The notes under the pieces were generated by a model. That model was not told where the DNA came from and searched no databases. It worked only from the letters and a program-made list of their open reading frames with translations. A program made the position numbers and the translations under genes. From Altericroceibacterium indicum (GTDB taxonomy: Bacteria > Pseudomonadota > Alphaproteobacteria > Sphingomonadales > Sphingomonadaceae): a DNA stretch of 64,000 bases. Positions 8,783 through 18,025 of this stretch are shown here, piece by piece. The stretch covers positions 62,001 to 126,000 of the forward strand of contig NZ_WTYQ01000006.1 in NCBI RefSeq assembly GCF_009828105.1, read 5' to 3'. The first letter of the stretch is position 1; every line of letters starts with the position of its first letter.

Positions 8783-10093
8783 ATGTCCGATAGTGTTCGA
8801 CCGTCTGCTGAAGCAATGACAGCGCCTGCAAAGGGCGTCTCACCGAATTACCGCCGGGCCTTTGCTCTGCTGGCCAGCCTGTTCTTCATGTGGGGTTTTA
8901 TCACCGTTATCAATAACACGCTGCTGCCGCATTTGCGCAGTGTGTTTGAGCTGAATTACACCCAGACCACGCTCATCGAATCGGTATGGTTTATCGCCTA
9001 TTTCGTGGCGTCGATTCCCTCTGCCTTCCTGATCAAGCGGATCGGGTACAAGAAGGCCATCATCGTTGGCCTGATGGTGATGGCGTTTGGTTCGCTCTGC
9101 ATGGTGCCAGCGGCGCGCCTGCCATCTTACTATATCACATTGATTGCACTGTTTATTATCGCTTGCGGTATTGCGCTGCTGCAGGTCGCGGCAAATCCTT
9201 ATGTTGCGGTGCTGGGGCCGCCTGAGAAGTCCGAAAGCCGCCTGACTCTGGTGCAGGCTTTCAATTCCATGGGCACCTTCTTTGCCCCCTATTTTGGTGG
9301 CTATCTGATCCTCAGCCGCACGGTTGGGGGGACGGTGAAAGAAGGCACCATGATCAGTGCAGAACAGCGCCTTGCCGATGCGCAGGCCACGCAATTGCCC
9401 TATATTCTCGTGGCTCTGGTCCTGCTCGCCATTGCTGTGGTGATCTGGCGTTCCAGCCTGCCGGCTCTTGGGGAAGAGGCTAAGGCGGCCAATGCGGAAG
9501 AACGCAAAAAGCTTTCGCTGTGGAATCACCGCAATCTGGTGCTCGGTATCCCGGCGATCTTCATCTATCTGATTGCCGAAATTGGCGTGGCCAATCTGTT
9601 CATCAACTTCGCCACTTTGCCCAATATTGCCCATATCACTTCGGCGCAGGCCTCCACCTATCTCGGTTTCCTGTGGGGTGGGATGATGGTCGGCCGTTTT
9701 GCCGGCGGCTTCCTGATGCAGAAGTTTAATCCTGCCCGCGTGCTGGCCTGCTTTGCGATCTTTGCCTTTATCATGATGCTGGGCGCGGCCACTTTGACTG
9801 GCCCTGTTGCCATGTGGTGCCTGGTGCTGGTGGGCCTTGGCCATTCGATCATGTTCCCGGCCATTTTTGCGCTGGCTATCAAGGGCTTGGGGCCATTGAC
9901 CGAAGAAGGTTCGGGCCTTCTGGTTATGGCGATTGCGGGCGGTGCGCTGGTGGTGGTGCAGGGCTGGCTGGCTGATACCTTCGGCTTGCAGAACAGCTTC
10001 TGGCTGACAGCCGTTTGTGAGCTTTATGTGTTGTTCTACGCTCTGTGGGGCAGCAAGCCTACCAATGCCGTGCGTGACGAACGTCTGGCGTAA
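8783..10093 (+). CDS. FucP/GluP-type sugar:H+ symporter (MFS), copy 2
   Basis: The 436-residue MFS protein has SLFFMWGFITVINNTLLPHLRSVFELNYTQ in helix 1, SAFLIKRIGYKK, LLQVAANPYVAVLGPPEKSESRLTLVQAFNSMGT and SGLLVMAIAGGALV, all hallmarks of the FucP group (L-fucose, also L-arabinose and D-galactose in known members). The ATG at 8783 is preceded by AGGGAGAGAG; a GTG at 8777 is an alternative. The lactonase gene starts 10 bases after its stop, so the two are one operon, and its promoter carries the locus motif. It is the best candidate for L-arabinose entry through the inner membrane. Confidence 0.88.
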   Translation: MSDSVRPSAEAMTAPAKGVSPNYRRAFALLASLFFMWGFITVINNTLLPHLRSVFELNYTQTTLIESVWFIAYFVASIPSAFLIKRIGYKKAIIVGLMVMAFGSLCMVPAARLPSYYITLIALFIIACGIALLQVAANPYVAVLGPPEKSESRLTLVQAFNSMGTFFAPYFGGYLILSRTVGGTVKEGTMISAEQRLADAQATQLPYILVALVLLAIAVVIWRSSLPALGEEAKAANAEERKKLSLWNHRNLVLGIPAIFIYLIAEIGVANLFINFATLPNIAHITSAQASTYLGFLWGGMMVGRFAGGFLMQKFNPARVLACFAIFAFIMMLGAATLTGPVAMWCLVLVGLGHSIMFPAIFALAIKGLGPLTEEGSGLLVMAIAGGALVVVQGWLADTFGLQNSFWLTAVCELYVLFYALWGSKPTNAVRDERLA

Positions 10094-10103
10094 AGAGCGA
10101 AAC

Positions 10104-10967
10104 ATGACCATCACACCGAACCTCGTCTGGGAATGCGAATGTCTGTTGGGCGAAGGTCCGGTGTGGCTGGAGAATGAAGGCGCGCTGCGCTTTGTCGATA
10201 TCAAGGGCGGCAAATTGCTGCGCTATGATCCGGCAAACGATACCCGAGAAGTGCTGGAAACCGGTGGGAATCCGAGCTTCATCTACCCAACGGATAGCGG
10301 AGCCTTGCTGTTTGGGTCCGGCCAACAGTTGAAATTGCTTTATCCAGATGGGCAGATCGAAACCCATTGCGGCATTCCCGATGCCGGGCGCAATCGGACC
10401 AATGACGCGGCGGTCGATCCGCAGGGGCGCTTGTGGTTTGGCCTGTCTGACAAGCCGGAGGATTTCCCCGGCGGTGGGGTGCGCTGTTATGACAAGGGCA
10501 CCATCACCAGCGTGATTGACGGGGTCACCGTGCCCAATGGTCCGGCCATCTGCGTGGATGGGCGCTTGTTCTACCATGTCGATAGCGCCAATCGGGCGAT
10601 CTGGCGCTATACGATAGGAGAAGACGGTTCTCTGCGTGACCATGCCCTGTTCACCATGATTGAAGAGGACGCTGGCTATCCCGACGGCGTGACACTGGAT
10701 GCAGAAGGCTGCCTCTGGGTGGCGCTATGGGAAGGCTGGGGCGTGCGGCGTTATGCGCCCGATGGCCATTTGCTCGAACACATTCCTTTCCCCTGCGCTC
10801 GCGTGACCAAGATCGCCTTTGGCGGGCCGGATCTGAAAACCGCTTACGTCACCACTGCAAGGGGCGGGTTGAGCGATGAGGAACTGGCCAGACAGCCACT
10901 TGCAGGCAGTTTGTTTGCTTTTGAAAGCGATGTGGCGGGGCACCACCCCAATGCGATGGTGCTCTGA
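10104..10967 (+). CDS. SMP-30/regucalcin-family sugar lactonase (L-arabinonolactonase-like)
   Basis: The 287-residue six-bladed beta-propeller of the SMP-30/gluconolactonase/LRE family carries the metal-binding residues in GEGPVW (Glu17), NRTNDAAVDPQGRLWFG and YPDGVTLDAEGCLWVA. It would hydrolyse the aldonolactone made by the sugar 1-dehydrogenase (15895-16815) to the free aldonate in the cytoplasm, step 2 of the oxidative pentose route. The start at 10104 was chosen because the upstream extension lies inside the preceding transporter gene. It is co-transcribed with the FucP-like carrier. The exact sugar (L-arabino-, D-xylono- or D-galactonolactone) cannot be read from the sequence; neighbours favour pentose. 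Confidence 0.87.
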   Translation: MTITPNLVWECECLLGEGPVWLENEGALRFVDIKGGKLLRYDPANDTREVLETGGNPSFIYPTDSGALLFGSGQQLKLLYPDGQIETHCGIPDAGRNRTNDAAVDPQGRLWFGLSDKPEDFPGGGVRCYDKGTITSVIDGVTVPNGPAICVDGRLFYHVDSANRAIWRYTIGEDGSLRDHALFTMIEEDAGYPDGVTLDAEGCLWVALWEGWGVRRYAPDGHLLEHIPFPCARVTKIAFGGPDLKTAYVTTARGGLSDEELARQPLAGSLFAFESDVAGHHPNAMVL

Positions 10968-11089
10968 TCCTTCAAGCCGGTCGCAATATGGCCATTTTGA
11001 TCCGGATTGTAGCGCAATGAATGCGCTTTGCGCGATATTCTCGCCATAAAGCAAGGTTTGGGCTTGTAAGTGGAGCCGATTTCAGACAT

Positions 11090-11105
11090 TTGTCTGAGTA
11101 ATAAG
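11090..11105 (+). promoter_or_regulatory. arabinose-locus motif, copy 2
   Basis: TTGTCTGAGTAATAAG is identical over 16 bases to the copy at 17982-17997 before the TonB receptor gene. It ends 16 bases before the aldose epimerase start codon, just upstream of its ribosome-binding site, so it would overlap the promoter or the transcription start. Confidence 0.65.
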
Positions 11106-11121
11106 GCGAGGAGTGGATAAC

Positions 11122-12279
11122 ATGAAAACCAGCGCAAAATTAGCCAACGTTCTGATGGTGACAGGAGCAGTGCTGCTGCAAGGCTGTGGTGTAACGGCAC
11201 AGGAAAGTGAGCCAAAGGCTGAGCTTTTCGGGACCATTGGTAGCGGTACCAAAGTTGAAGAAGTCACTCTCACCAACAGTTCTGGCATGTCCGTCACCTT
11301 GATGACTCTGGGCGCTTCTGTTCAGTCGGTCAAAGTGCCCGATGCCAATGGCAAGATTGATGATGTTGCGTTGGGTTTTGATACGCCGCAGGAATATATC
11401 GACAAGGGCAATTTCTACGGTGCCAGCGTGGGCCGTTTTGCCAACCGGATTGCCGGTGGCAAATTCTCGCTTGATGGCAAGACCTATCAGCTCGACCTCA
11501 ATGATGGCCCCAATTCGCTGCATGGTGGCAAGAGCGGATTTGACCAGCATGTCTGGAAAATTAAAGAGATAAAGGGCGGGGACACGCCCAGTGTCACGAT
11601 GACCTATCGCAGTCCTGATGGGGAAGGTGGGTATCCCGGCAATGCAGATGTCACCGCGTCTTACACGCTCGGCAAAGACAATACGCTGACCGTTACCTAC
11701 ACCGCCACCAGCGACAAGCCGACGATCGTCAACATGTCCAACCACACCTATTGGAACCTGTCCGGCCTCGGCGCGCATCAAAATGCGCTGGATGGCGTGC
11801 TGACGATTGATGCCAGCCAATATACGCCGGTCAATTCTACCCTTATCCCCACGGGCGAGCTTGCTCCGGTGGATGGCACGGTGTTTGACTTCCGCAAGGG
11901 TAAGCCGATTGGGCAGGATGTACGCGATGGCCGCGAAGAGCAATTGCGCATCACCAAGGGCTTTGACCATAATTTCGTGATCGACGGCAAGTCTGGCACC
12001 ATGCGCCGGATGGCCCATCTGCGCGATCCGCATTCCGGCCGGGTCATGGAAGTGTGGTCTGATTCACCGGGGATGCAATTCTATTCCGGTAATTTCATCG
12101 ATGCGAGCTTTACCGGAAAGAACGGAACGCTCTACCGGCAGGGCGATGCGGTGGTGTTTGAACCGCAACTGTTCCCTGATGCACCCAATCACCCGAATTT
12201 CCAGAGCGCGCGCCTTGATCCGGGCCAGACCTATCGCAACACGATCATGTTCAAATTCTCGACTGAAGCAGGCAAGTAA
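11122..12279 (+). CDS. galM: aldose 1-epimerase (mutarotase), lipoprotein
   Basis: The 385-residue galactose mutarotase-fold enzyme interconverts alpha and beta anomers of free aldoses. Family motifs are [17 protein letters not shown], the catalytic His in [12 protein letters not shown] and the catalytic Glu in [17 protein letters not shown] lipobox (LLQGC) near residue 20 predicts a periplasmic lipoprotein, unlike the cytoplasmic GalM of E. coli, which suits acting on sugars just released by the GH51, GH43 and GH3 enzymes. The ATG at 11122 follows AGGCGAGGAG by eight bases. The dehydratase gene starts two bases after the stop, so they are co-transcribed. Confidence 0.9.
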   Translation: MKTSAKLANVLMVTGAVLLQGCGVTAQESEPKAELFGTIGSGTKVEEVTLTNSSGMSVTLMTLGASVQSVKVPDANGKIDDVALGFDTPQEYIDKGNFYGASVGRFANRIAGGKFSLDGKTYQLDLNDGPNSLHGGKSGFDQHVWKIKEIKGGDTPSVTMTYRSPDGEGGYPGNADVTASYTLGKDNTLTVTYTATSDKPTIVNMSNHTYWNLSGLGAHQNALDGVLTIDASQYTPVNSTLIPTGELAPVDGTVFDFRKGKPIGQDVRDGREEQLRITKGFDHNFVIDGKSGTMRRMAHLRDPHSGRVMEVWSDSPGMQFYSGNFIDASFTGKNGTLYRQGDAVVFEPQLFPDAPNHPNFQSARLDPGQTYRNTIMFKFSTEAGK

Positions 12280-12281
12280 CA

Positions 12282-14105
12282 ATGGCCGAACTCCCGCATA
12301 ACCCCGCCCATTCCAACCAGAAGCCGGGCCAATTGCGTTCGCGCGCCTGGTTCGATGATCCGTCCAACGCCGATATGACCGCGCTCTATCTGGAGCGTTA
12401 CATGAATTTCGGTCTGTCGCTGGAGGAATTGCAATCCGGCCGTCCGATCATCGGCATCGCGCAGACGGGAAGCGACCTTTCGCCCTGTAACCGGCACCAT
12501 CTGGTGCTGGCCGAACGGGTGCGCGAAGGCATCCGTGAAAGCGGCGGGATTGTGCTGGAATTTCCGGTCCATCCGATTCAGGAAACCGGCAAGCGCCCCA
12601 CCGCCGGGCTGGACCGCAACCTTGCCTATATGGCGCTGGTGGAACTTTTGTTCGGCTATCCGCTTGATGGCGTGGTGCTGACCACGGGCTGCGACAAGAC
12701 GACACCTGCCTGCCTGATGGCAGCGGCCACGGTCAATATTCCGGCGATTGCCCTTTCGGTTGGGCCGATGCTCAACGGTTATTACAAGGGTGAGCGCACC
12801 GGCTCCGGCACGATCGTGTGGAAAGCGCGTGAAATGCTCGCCAATGGTGAGATCGATTATGAGGAATTTATCCGCCTCGTCGCCTCTTCTGCGCCCTCTA
12901 CCGGCTATTGCAACACGATGGGCACCGCCACCACGATGAATTCGCTGACCGAAGCGCTGGGCATGTCCTTGCCGGGTCAGGCAGCTATTCCCGCGCCCTA
13001 TCGTGACCGTCAGGAAGCGGCCTATCGCACCGGCAAGCAGATTGTCGAAATGGTCCATGCGGATCGCAAACCCTCGGACATTCTGACGCGCGAAGCCTTC
13101 ATCAACGCCATCCGCGTCAATTCGGCGCTGGGCGGTTCCACCAATGCGCCGATCCATCTCAACGCGCTCGCCCGCCATATTGGTGTGGAGCTGACGATTG
13201 ACGATTGGCAGACCTATGGCCGGGATATTCCGCTGCTGGTCAATCTCCAGCCTGCGGGTGAATATCTGGGTGAAGATTATTACCGCGCGGGCGGCGTGCC
13301 GGCCGTGGTCAATCAGCTTATGCAACAGGGCCTCATCCATGAGGACGCGCTGACCGCGAATGGCAAGAGCATGGGTGAAAACTGCGCCAAGCTCACCATT
13401 CAGGATGAACGGGTGATCCGCCCATTCGACCAGGCGCTCAGCCAGTCAGCCGGTTTCAGCGTGCTGCGGGGCAATCTGTTCCATAGCGCGATCATGAAGC
13501 TTTCGGTGATCTCCAGGGATTTCCGCGATCGGTATCTGTCCAATCCCGAAGACCCTGAGGCCTTTGAAGGCCCGGTGGTCGTGTTTGACGGGCCGGAAGA
13601 TTACCATGCGCGGATCGATGATCCGGAACTCGGCGTCACGGAAGATACGCTGCTGATCATGCGCGGGGCAGGGCCAAATGGCTATCCCGGCGCGGCCGAA
13701 GTGGTGAATATGCGCGCGCCTTCATCCTTGCTGAAGCGCGGCATTCACGCATTGCCTTGCATTGGCGATGGTCGTCAGTCCGGCACATCGGGCAATCCGT
13801 CAATCCTCAACGCTTCTCCCGAAGCCGCATCAGGCGGCAATCTCGCCATTCTGGAAACCGGCGATATTGTCCGCGTTGACTTACGCAAAGGCACGGTCAA
13901 TGTGCTGGTGTCAGATGAGGAACTGGCCAAGCGCCGCGAAGCGCTCGAAGCGCGTGGTGGCTATGGCTATCCGGCCAGCCAGACCCCGTGGCAGGAAATG
14001 CAGCGTTCCGTCATGGGCCAGCTCGAAAGCGGTGCAGTGCTGGAACCGGCGGTGAAATATCAGCGTATTGCACAAACCGTGGGTGTGCCCCGCCACAACC
14101 ACTAA
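12282..14105 (+). CDS. pentonate dehydratase, IlvD/Edd family (L-arabinonate or D-xylonate)
   Basis: This 607-residue iron-sulfur dehydratase converts a pentonate to 2-keto-3-deoxy-pentonate. The three cluster cysteines of the family are visible: Cys69 (GSDLSPCNR), Cys137 (TTGCDKTT) and Cys210 (STGYCNTMG). The [10 protein letters not shown] motif and the C-terminal VKYQ...PRHNH closely resemble Caulobacter XylD as I remember it, and L-arabinonate dehydratases belong to the same subgroup. It is step 3 of the Weimberg-type route and follows galM by two bases. The neighbouring arabinan hydrolases and the Gfo/Idh dehydrogenase argue for L-arabinonate as physiological substrate, but D-xylonate is equally possible, and the two uses may coexist. 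Confidence 0.9.
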   Translation: MAELPHNPAHSNQKPGQLRSRAWFDDPSNADMTALYLERYMNFGLSLEELQSGRPIIGIAQTGSDLSPCNRHHLVLAERVREGIRESGGIVLEFPVHPIQETGKRPTAGLDRNLAYMALVELLFGYPLDGVVLTTGCDKTTPACLMAAATVNIPAIALSVGPMLNGYYKGERTGSGTIVWKAREMLANGEIDYEEFIRLVASSAPSTGYCNTMGTATTMNSLTEALGMSLPGQAAIPAPYRDRQEAAYRTGKQIVEMVHADRKPSDILTREAFINAIRVNSALGGSTNAPIHLNALARHIGVELTIDDWQTYGRDIPLLVNLQPAGEYLGEDYYRAGGVPAVVNQLMQQGLIHEDALTANGKSMGENCAKLTIQDERVIRPFDQALSQSAGFSVLRGNLFHSAIMKLSVISRDFRDRYLSNPEDPEAFEGPVVVFDGPEDYHARIDDPELGVTEDTLLIMRGAGPNGYPGAAEVVNMRAPSSLLKRGIHALPCIGDGRQSGTSGNPSILNASPEAASGGNLAILETGDIVRVDLRKGTVNVLVSDEELAKRREALEARGGYGYPASQTPWQEMQRSVMGQLESGAVLEPAVKYQRIAQTVGVPRHNH

Positions 14106-14126
14106 AACCATCGCTTCATGAACACG

Positions 14127-14160
14127 AAGGGCCTCTGCGACAAGCGGGGGCCTTTTTGTT
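14127..14160 (+). terminator. intrinsic terminator after dehydratase gene
   Basis: GGCCTCTGC and GCGGGGGCC form a stem with a short loop, followed by TTTTTGTTT. It ends the galM-dehydratase operon. Confidence 0.7.
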
Positions 14161-14266
14161 TGGGCGCTGTCATTTGCAATGGGGAATGATGCCCTTCGCG
14201 CTGAAATATGGGTGAGGGGGTACACTCTCCGACCCTGAGGCAAGCACCATGCAAATCGGTAGCACA

Positions 14267-14298
14267 CATAAAAAGGGGCGCCCGGATGGACGCCCCTT
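14267..14298 (-). terminator. intrinsic terminator after GH51 gene (minus strand)
   Basis: AAGGGGCG (14273-14280) and CGCCCCTT (14291-14298) form a perfect stem; read on the minus strand it is followed by TTTTTATG. It ends the AraD1-dehydrogenase-GH51 operon. Confidence 0.75.
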
Positions 14299-14321
14299 CT
14301 CGCTGTTATGGGTTTGTGGGT

Positions 14322-15869
14322 TTAGCTGATGGCCACCACCACCACCGATTTCGATGGCAGATCGAAGGTCAATGTCCCATCGCGCCCCGGCTTGGTGCTG
14401 AAAGCAGCAGGGGTGATCGTGTTGGGCGCATCAAATGTATTATGCGTATCGAGCTTTGGCCCGGTCAGGATCTGGCCGGTTGCCGTGCCTTTGAGGCCGG
14501 TTGCAAGCTGGACGGACTGATCCGGGCTGAGGTTAACCAGCGCCAGATAGAGCTTCCCATCGGTGCCACGCGCAAGCGATGCATCGACCATCGGCAGATC
14601 CTTGTCACCTTCGACATAGCGCGGGCTATTGATCGTCAGCGGCAGCGGGGTCGCACCCTGAAATGGCTTGTACATATCAAACACATGATAGGTCGGGGTC
14701 CGCAGCATCTTGTCGCCATCGGTCAGGATCATGGCTTGCAGCACATTTACCATCTGGGCGATGGCAGCGAGCTTCACCCGGTCTGTATGGCGGTGAAAGA
14801 TGTTAAGGGTCAGCGCGGCCACTTCAGCATCACGCAAAGTGTTCTGCTGATAAAGGAAACCGGGGGTTGAGCCCTTTTCCTGATTATACCAGGTGCCCCA
14901 TTCATCAACATAGAGCCCCACGCGCTTTTCAGGATCATATTTGTCCATCACCGCGCTGTGTTTGGAAATCAGCTCTTCCATCCGCAAAGCGTTGGACAGT
15001 GTGCTGGCCCATTCCTTGCGATCACCACCGGTTGCATTGCCCTTGTGGTCCCAATCATTGACGAAGGTGTAATAATGAATGCTGATGGCATCCATCTGGC
15101 CTGCGGCTTCGCGCATCAGAACATCAGTGAAATTGTAATCATCCACATTCGCGCCAGAGGCGACCTTGATAATTTTCTCACCGGGCTGGGGCTTTACGAA
15201 AGTGGCATAGCGGCGATGGAGATCGGCGGAATATTCTGGCCGCATATTGCCGCCACACCCCCAGCTTTCATTGCCGACGCCGAAATATTTCACTTTCCAT
15301 GGTTTTTGCCGACCATTGGCCTGCCGCTCTTTCACCAGAGTGGTGGGCTTGGAGCCGGTCATATATTCCAGCCATTCGGCCATTTCGCGAGGAGAGCCTG
15401 AGCCCATATTGCCAGCGACATAATTTTCCGCACCGACCATTTCCGAATAATTCAGAAATTCATGCGTCCCGAAGCGATTGTCATCGATCACGCCGCCCCA
15501 ATGGGTGTTGATCCGACTGGGCCGTTCACTGCGCGGGCCAATGCCGTCACGCCAGTTATATTCATCGGCAAAGCAACCTCCGGGCCAGCGGATCATCGGC
15601 ACTTTCAGCTCTTTCAGAGCGGCCAACACATCGTTGCGATAGCCATTGGTATTGGGGATAGGGGAATCTTCACCCACCCAGATACCTTCATAAATGCCGC
15701 GCCCCAGATGCTCGGCAAATTGGCCCTGAATTTCAGGCTCAATTCTGGGGCCGGGATTGTTCAGATCAGCGGCGATCGAAGCCGTGACCTTATCGGCGGA
15801 TAATGCCGGTGATGCACTAAGCCCGATGGTCGCGGTCAGCGACAAAAGGGCGGTTTTCCAAATTCTCAT
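14322..15869 (-). CDS. GH51 alpha-L-arabinofuranosidase, exported
   Basis: The 515-residue enzyme has a Sec signal peptide (probable cleavage after PALSA, about residue 25), then a family 51 TIM barrel and beta domain. The acid/base Glu201 (GVGNESWG) and nucleophile Glu323 (LYVDEWGTW) are in place, as is the RWPGGCFADEYNWRDGIGP substrate-site segment. It removes terminal alpha-L-arabinofuranosyl residues from arabinan or arabinoxylan fragments in the periplasm. The start at 15869 has GGGAGAGA just upstream; a longer frame to 15953 would overlap the dehydrogenase gene and lose the signal peptide. It is the last gene of the operon starting at 17789. Confidence 0.92.
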   Translation of the reverse strand: MRIWKTALLSLTATIGLSASPALSADKVTASIAADLNNPGPRIEPEIQGQFAEHLGRGIYEGIWVGEDSPIPNTNGYRNDVLAALKELKVPMIRWPGGCFADEYNWRDGIGPRSERPSRINTHWGGVIDDNRFGTHEFLNYSEMVGAENYVAGNMGSGSPREMAEWLEYMTGSKPTTLVKERQANGRQKPWKVKYFGVGNESWGCGGNMRPEYSADLHRRYATFVKPQPGEKIIKVASGANVDDYNFTDVLMREAAGQMDAISIHYYTFVNDWDHKGNATGGDRKEWASTLSNALRMEELISKHSAVMDKYDPEKRVGLYVDEWGTWYNQEKGSTPGFLYQQNTLRDAEVAALTLNIFHRHTDRVKLAAIAQMVNVLQAMILTDGDKMLRTPTYHVFDMYKPFQGATPLPLTINSPRYVEGDKDLPMVDASLARGTDGKLYLALVNLSPDQSVQLATGLKGTATGQILTGPKLDTHNTFDAPNTITPAAFSTKPGRDGTLTFDLPSKSVVVVAIS

Positions 15870-15894
15870 TTTATCTCTCCCAAAACCCTGTTTT

Positions 15895-16815
15895 TCACCA
15901 GTGAAAAGCGTCAACTTGTTTGCGTGTACCGAACAGGAAAGCGTCGGCCACATGACGGAACGGGGTTAAATCGGCGTCGCTCTGGCGGGCATCGACAAGC
16001 CGCGCGAAATGGCGATAAAGCCGCGCATATTCCGGATCATCCGGCAGATCGACGGGCTTGCCATCCACCGCCATTTGCGATGCCCCCATGGAAAGCTGCA
16101 GCTCCCCTTCAGCGCATTGGACGATGATGTCCCAGCTTTGCGGGCCTTGCTGATCGAAGTCGAAAGCGACTGCTACCGGCTTTCCGTCCATCTGATAGGC
16201 CAGATCGGCAGCAATCGGGGCCGCGCGGTTTTCCGGCACCCGCAATTCAGCGGATTGCAGTTCAAGCGGCGCAGGCAGGATCGCGGTCAGCACAGACAGG
16301 GCGTTGATACCGGGGTCAAACACGCCGATGCCCGGTTCCCAGATCCATTCCTGCCCCGGATGCCAGACGCGGACATCTTCCTTCCAATTGCAGATGACCT
16401 TTTGGATGGTCTTGCCCTTCAGCCATTCACGCGCCGGTTCCACCCCGGCCGCTTCGCGTGAATGCCATGTGGCGTGGAGCACTTTGCCCGCCGCTTCGGC
16501 CAGTGGCTGAAATCTTGCGGCTTCTGCGATGGTGCCGGCAGGTGGTTTCTCGATCATCACATCGAGCCCATGGGCCAGCGCTTCTTCGATCAGGGCAAGC
16601 CGCCCGCGCGGCGGGGTGCAGATCGAAATGGCATGAATATCCGGCACAGCGGCCATCATCTCGGCAACAGTGGTGAAGCCGGGTACGCCTTCCGGCGGTT
16701 CGTGCCGGGTCACTGCGGCGACGAGTTCAAAGCGGTCACTCGCGGCGATGGTGGGAATGTGCTGGTCGCGGGCAATCTTGCCAATCCCGGCAAGGGCAAT
16801 ACGGATAGTGCTCAC
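15895..16815 (-). CDS. Gfo/Idh/MocA sugar 1-dehydrogenase (L-arabinose/D-galactose type)
   Basis: The 306-residue NAD(P)-dependent oxidoreductase has a Rossmann fold (ALAGIGKIARDQHI) and the family EKPPAGT motif with catalytic Lys90. Length and layout resemble the L-arabinose 1-dehydrogenase of Azospirillum and the D-galactose 1-dehydrogenase group, which belong to Gfo/Idh/MocA. It would oxidise the aldose to its lactone, step 1 of the oxidative route, in the cytoplasm. Its ATG overlaps the stop of the AraD1-family gene by four bases (ATGA), so they are translationally coupled; the GH51 gene follows after 25 bases. Confidence 0.85.
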   Translation of the reverse strand: MSTIRIALAGIGKIARDQHIPTIAASDRFELVAAVTRHEPPEGVPGFTTVAEMMAAVPDIHAISICTPPRGRLALIEEALAHGLDVMIEKPPAGTIAEAARFQPLAEAAGKVLHATWHSREAAGVEPAREWLKGKTIQKVICNWKEDVRVWHPGQEWIWEPGIGVFDPGINALSVLTAILPAPLELQSAELRVPENRAAPIAADLAYQMDGKPVAVAFDFDQQGPQSWDIIVQCAEGELQLSMGASQMAVDGKPVDLPDDPEYARLYRHFARLVDARQSDADLTPFRHVADAFLFGTRKQVDAFHW

Positions 16816-17789
16816 AGCGATTTCACCGTCACACTTTCGGGCGCTTCAATGGCGAGGGCATTGCGCAAGGGAATGGCAAAAGGCGGCGCTGAAATTTCAA
16901 ACACATCGCCTTCCTTCGTTTCCACGCCATCAGCAAAGGACAAGGTGGCCGTGCCGAAGAAATGGATGTGAAGATCGCCGGGGCGGCGGAACAGCTTATA
17001 TTTGAAGTGATGCGCCTCCAGATTGGCGATGGTGTGGGACATATTCGTCTCACCGGTCAAAAAGGGTTTTTCCCACAAGGTTTCCCCATTGCGGATCACC
17101 TTGCTGGTGCCGCGCACATCTGTCGGCAGATCACCCAGCAGCAATTCAGCGCCGAGAGAGGCATGGCGAAGCTTGGAATGGGCGAGCCACAGATAATTGC
17201 CGCGTTCGGTAATATGGTCGGAAAATTCATTGGCGAGGGTGAAGCCAAGGCGGTGCGGTGTGCCATCCGGCCCGATCAGATAGATACCGGCGATTTCCGG
17301 CTCTTCGCTTCCGTCCAATGCAAATGCGGGGGAGGGCAGGGGTTGGCCCGGGCCAACGATGATGGAGCCATCACCCTTGTAAAACCATTCCGGTTGCGCA
17401 CCTTCTTCACCTGCCGCTGGCTTGCCACCTTCGACACCCATCAGGAACATCCGCATGGAATCGGTCGCTTCGCCAGCGGAGGCAGCCTTATGCATCGCAT
17501 CGCGCCCTTCGGCAGAGCCAAGATGGGTGAGGCCAGTGCCGGTCACAATGCAATGGGCAGGGTCTTGATGATCGACCGGAGCGATCAGGCTTTTGGTGTT
17601 CTGCAAACCATCCAGATCGATTGCATCGCCAGCCTGGTTTTGCGCCATCTGTGTCAGCGTTAGGTTGCTTTCAATCGCCTTGGAGGCGAGTTCAACCACG
17701 CTTGTGACGCCCTGCACATGATAGGCCTTATCGCCATCAATCAGCCCGACCTTGCGGCCTTCAGCGTCCTGGAACTGTATAAGCTTCAA
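16812..17789 (-). CDS. AraD1-family 2-keto-3-deoxy-pentonate dehydratase (FAH fold)
   Basis: The 325-residue protein belongs to the fumarylacetoacetate-hydrolase-fold AraD1/GguC group. Visible features are the TGTGLTHLGSAEGRDAMH and EPEIAGIYLIGPDG segments (acidic metal ligands), LANEFSDHITE, and the late GDLHIHFFGTATLSFADGV. It would dehydrate 2-keto-3-deoxy-L-arabinonate (or D-xylonate) to 2-ketoglutarate semialdehyde, step 4. The start is a TTG at 17789 with GGGAGG five to six bases upstream; no ATG is near. It leads an operon with the sugar dehydrogenase (four-base overlap) and GH51. A copy of the locus motif lies 20-30 bases upstream. Confidence 0.87.
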   Translation of the reverse strand: MKLIQFQDAEGRKVGLIDGDKAYHVQGVTSVVELASKAIESNLTLTQMAQNQAGDAIDLDGLQNTKSLIAPVDHQDPAHCIVTGTGLTHLGSAEGRDAMHKAASAGEATDSMRMFLMGVEGGKPAAGEEGAQPEWFYKGDGSIIVGPGQPLPSPAFALDGSEEPEIAGIYLIGPDGTPHRLGFTLANEFSDHITERGNYLWLAHSKLRHASLGAELLLGDLPTDVRGTSKVIRNGETLWEKPFLTGETNMSHTIANLEAHHFKYKLFRRPGDLHIHFFGTATLSFADGVETKEGDVFEISAPPFAIPLRNALAIEAPESVTVKSL

Positions 17790-17807
17790 GCTTTCCTCCC
17801 GTAGATA

Positions 17808-17820
17808 TTAACTCAGACTA
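17808..17820 (-). promoter_or_regulatory. arabinose-locus motif, copy 3
   Basis: On the minus strand this reads TAGTCTGAGTTAA, sharing GTCTGAGT with the other copies. It lies 19 bases before the TTG start of the AraD1-family gene and faces the same way as that gene. Confidence 0.55.
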
Positions 17821-17981
17821 TATCAGAGGGATTTCGCAAATCAATTGCTAGACGGCCGAATCCCCAAAAAGGGCGAAAGCAATGTTTAACGGGCAAATGG
17901 TGGAAAAAATAGCTCTTCTTTCAGGAGCTTACGTTTTGTCTTAGGCTGCCTCTTGCCTTTCGCAAAAGCTGAAACTACAAC

Positions 17982-17997
17982 TTGTCTGAGTAATAAG
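17982..17997 (+). promoter_or_regulatory. arabinose-locus motif, copy 4
   Basis: TTGTCTGAGTAATAAG is a perfect 16-base match to 11090-11105, 28 bases before the TonB receptor start. Together with copy 3 it gives each side of this divergent promoter region its own site. Confidence 0.65.
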
Positions 17998-18025
17998 CGG
18001 CATAAGCCGTTTGGGGAGGACAGAT

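Noticed and set aside
15870-15953. Longer start for the GH51 gene
   Set aside because: It runs into the 3' end of the dehydrogenase gene and would hide the signal peptide; the ATG at 15869 has a good ribosome-binding site.
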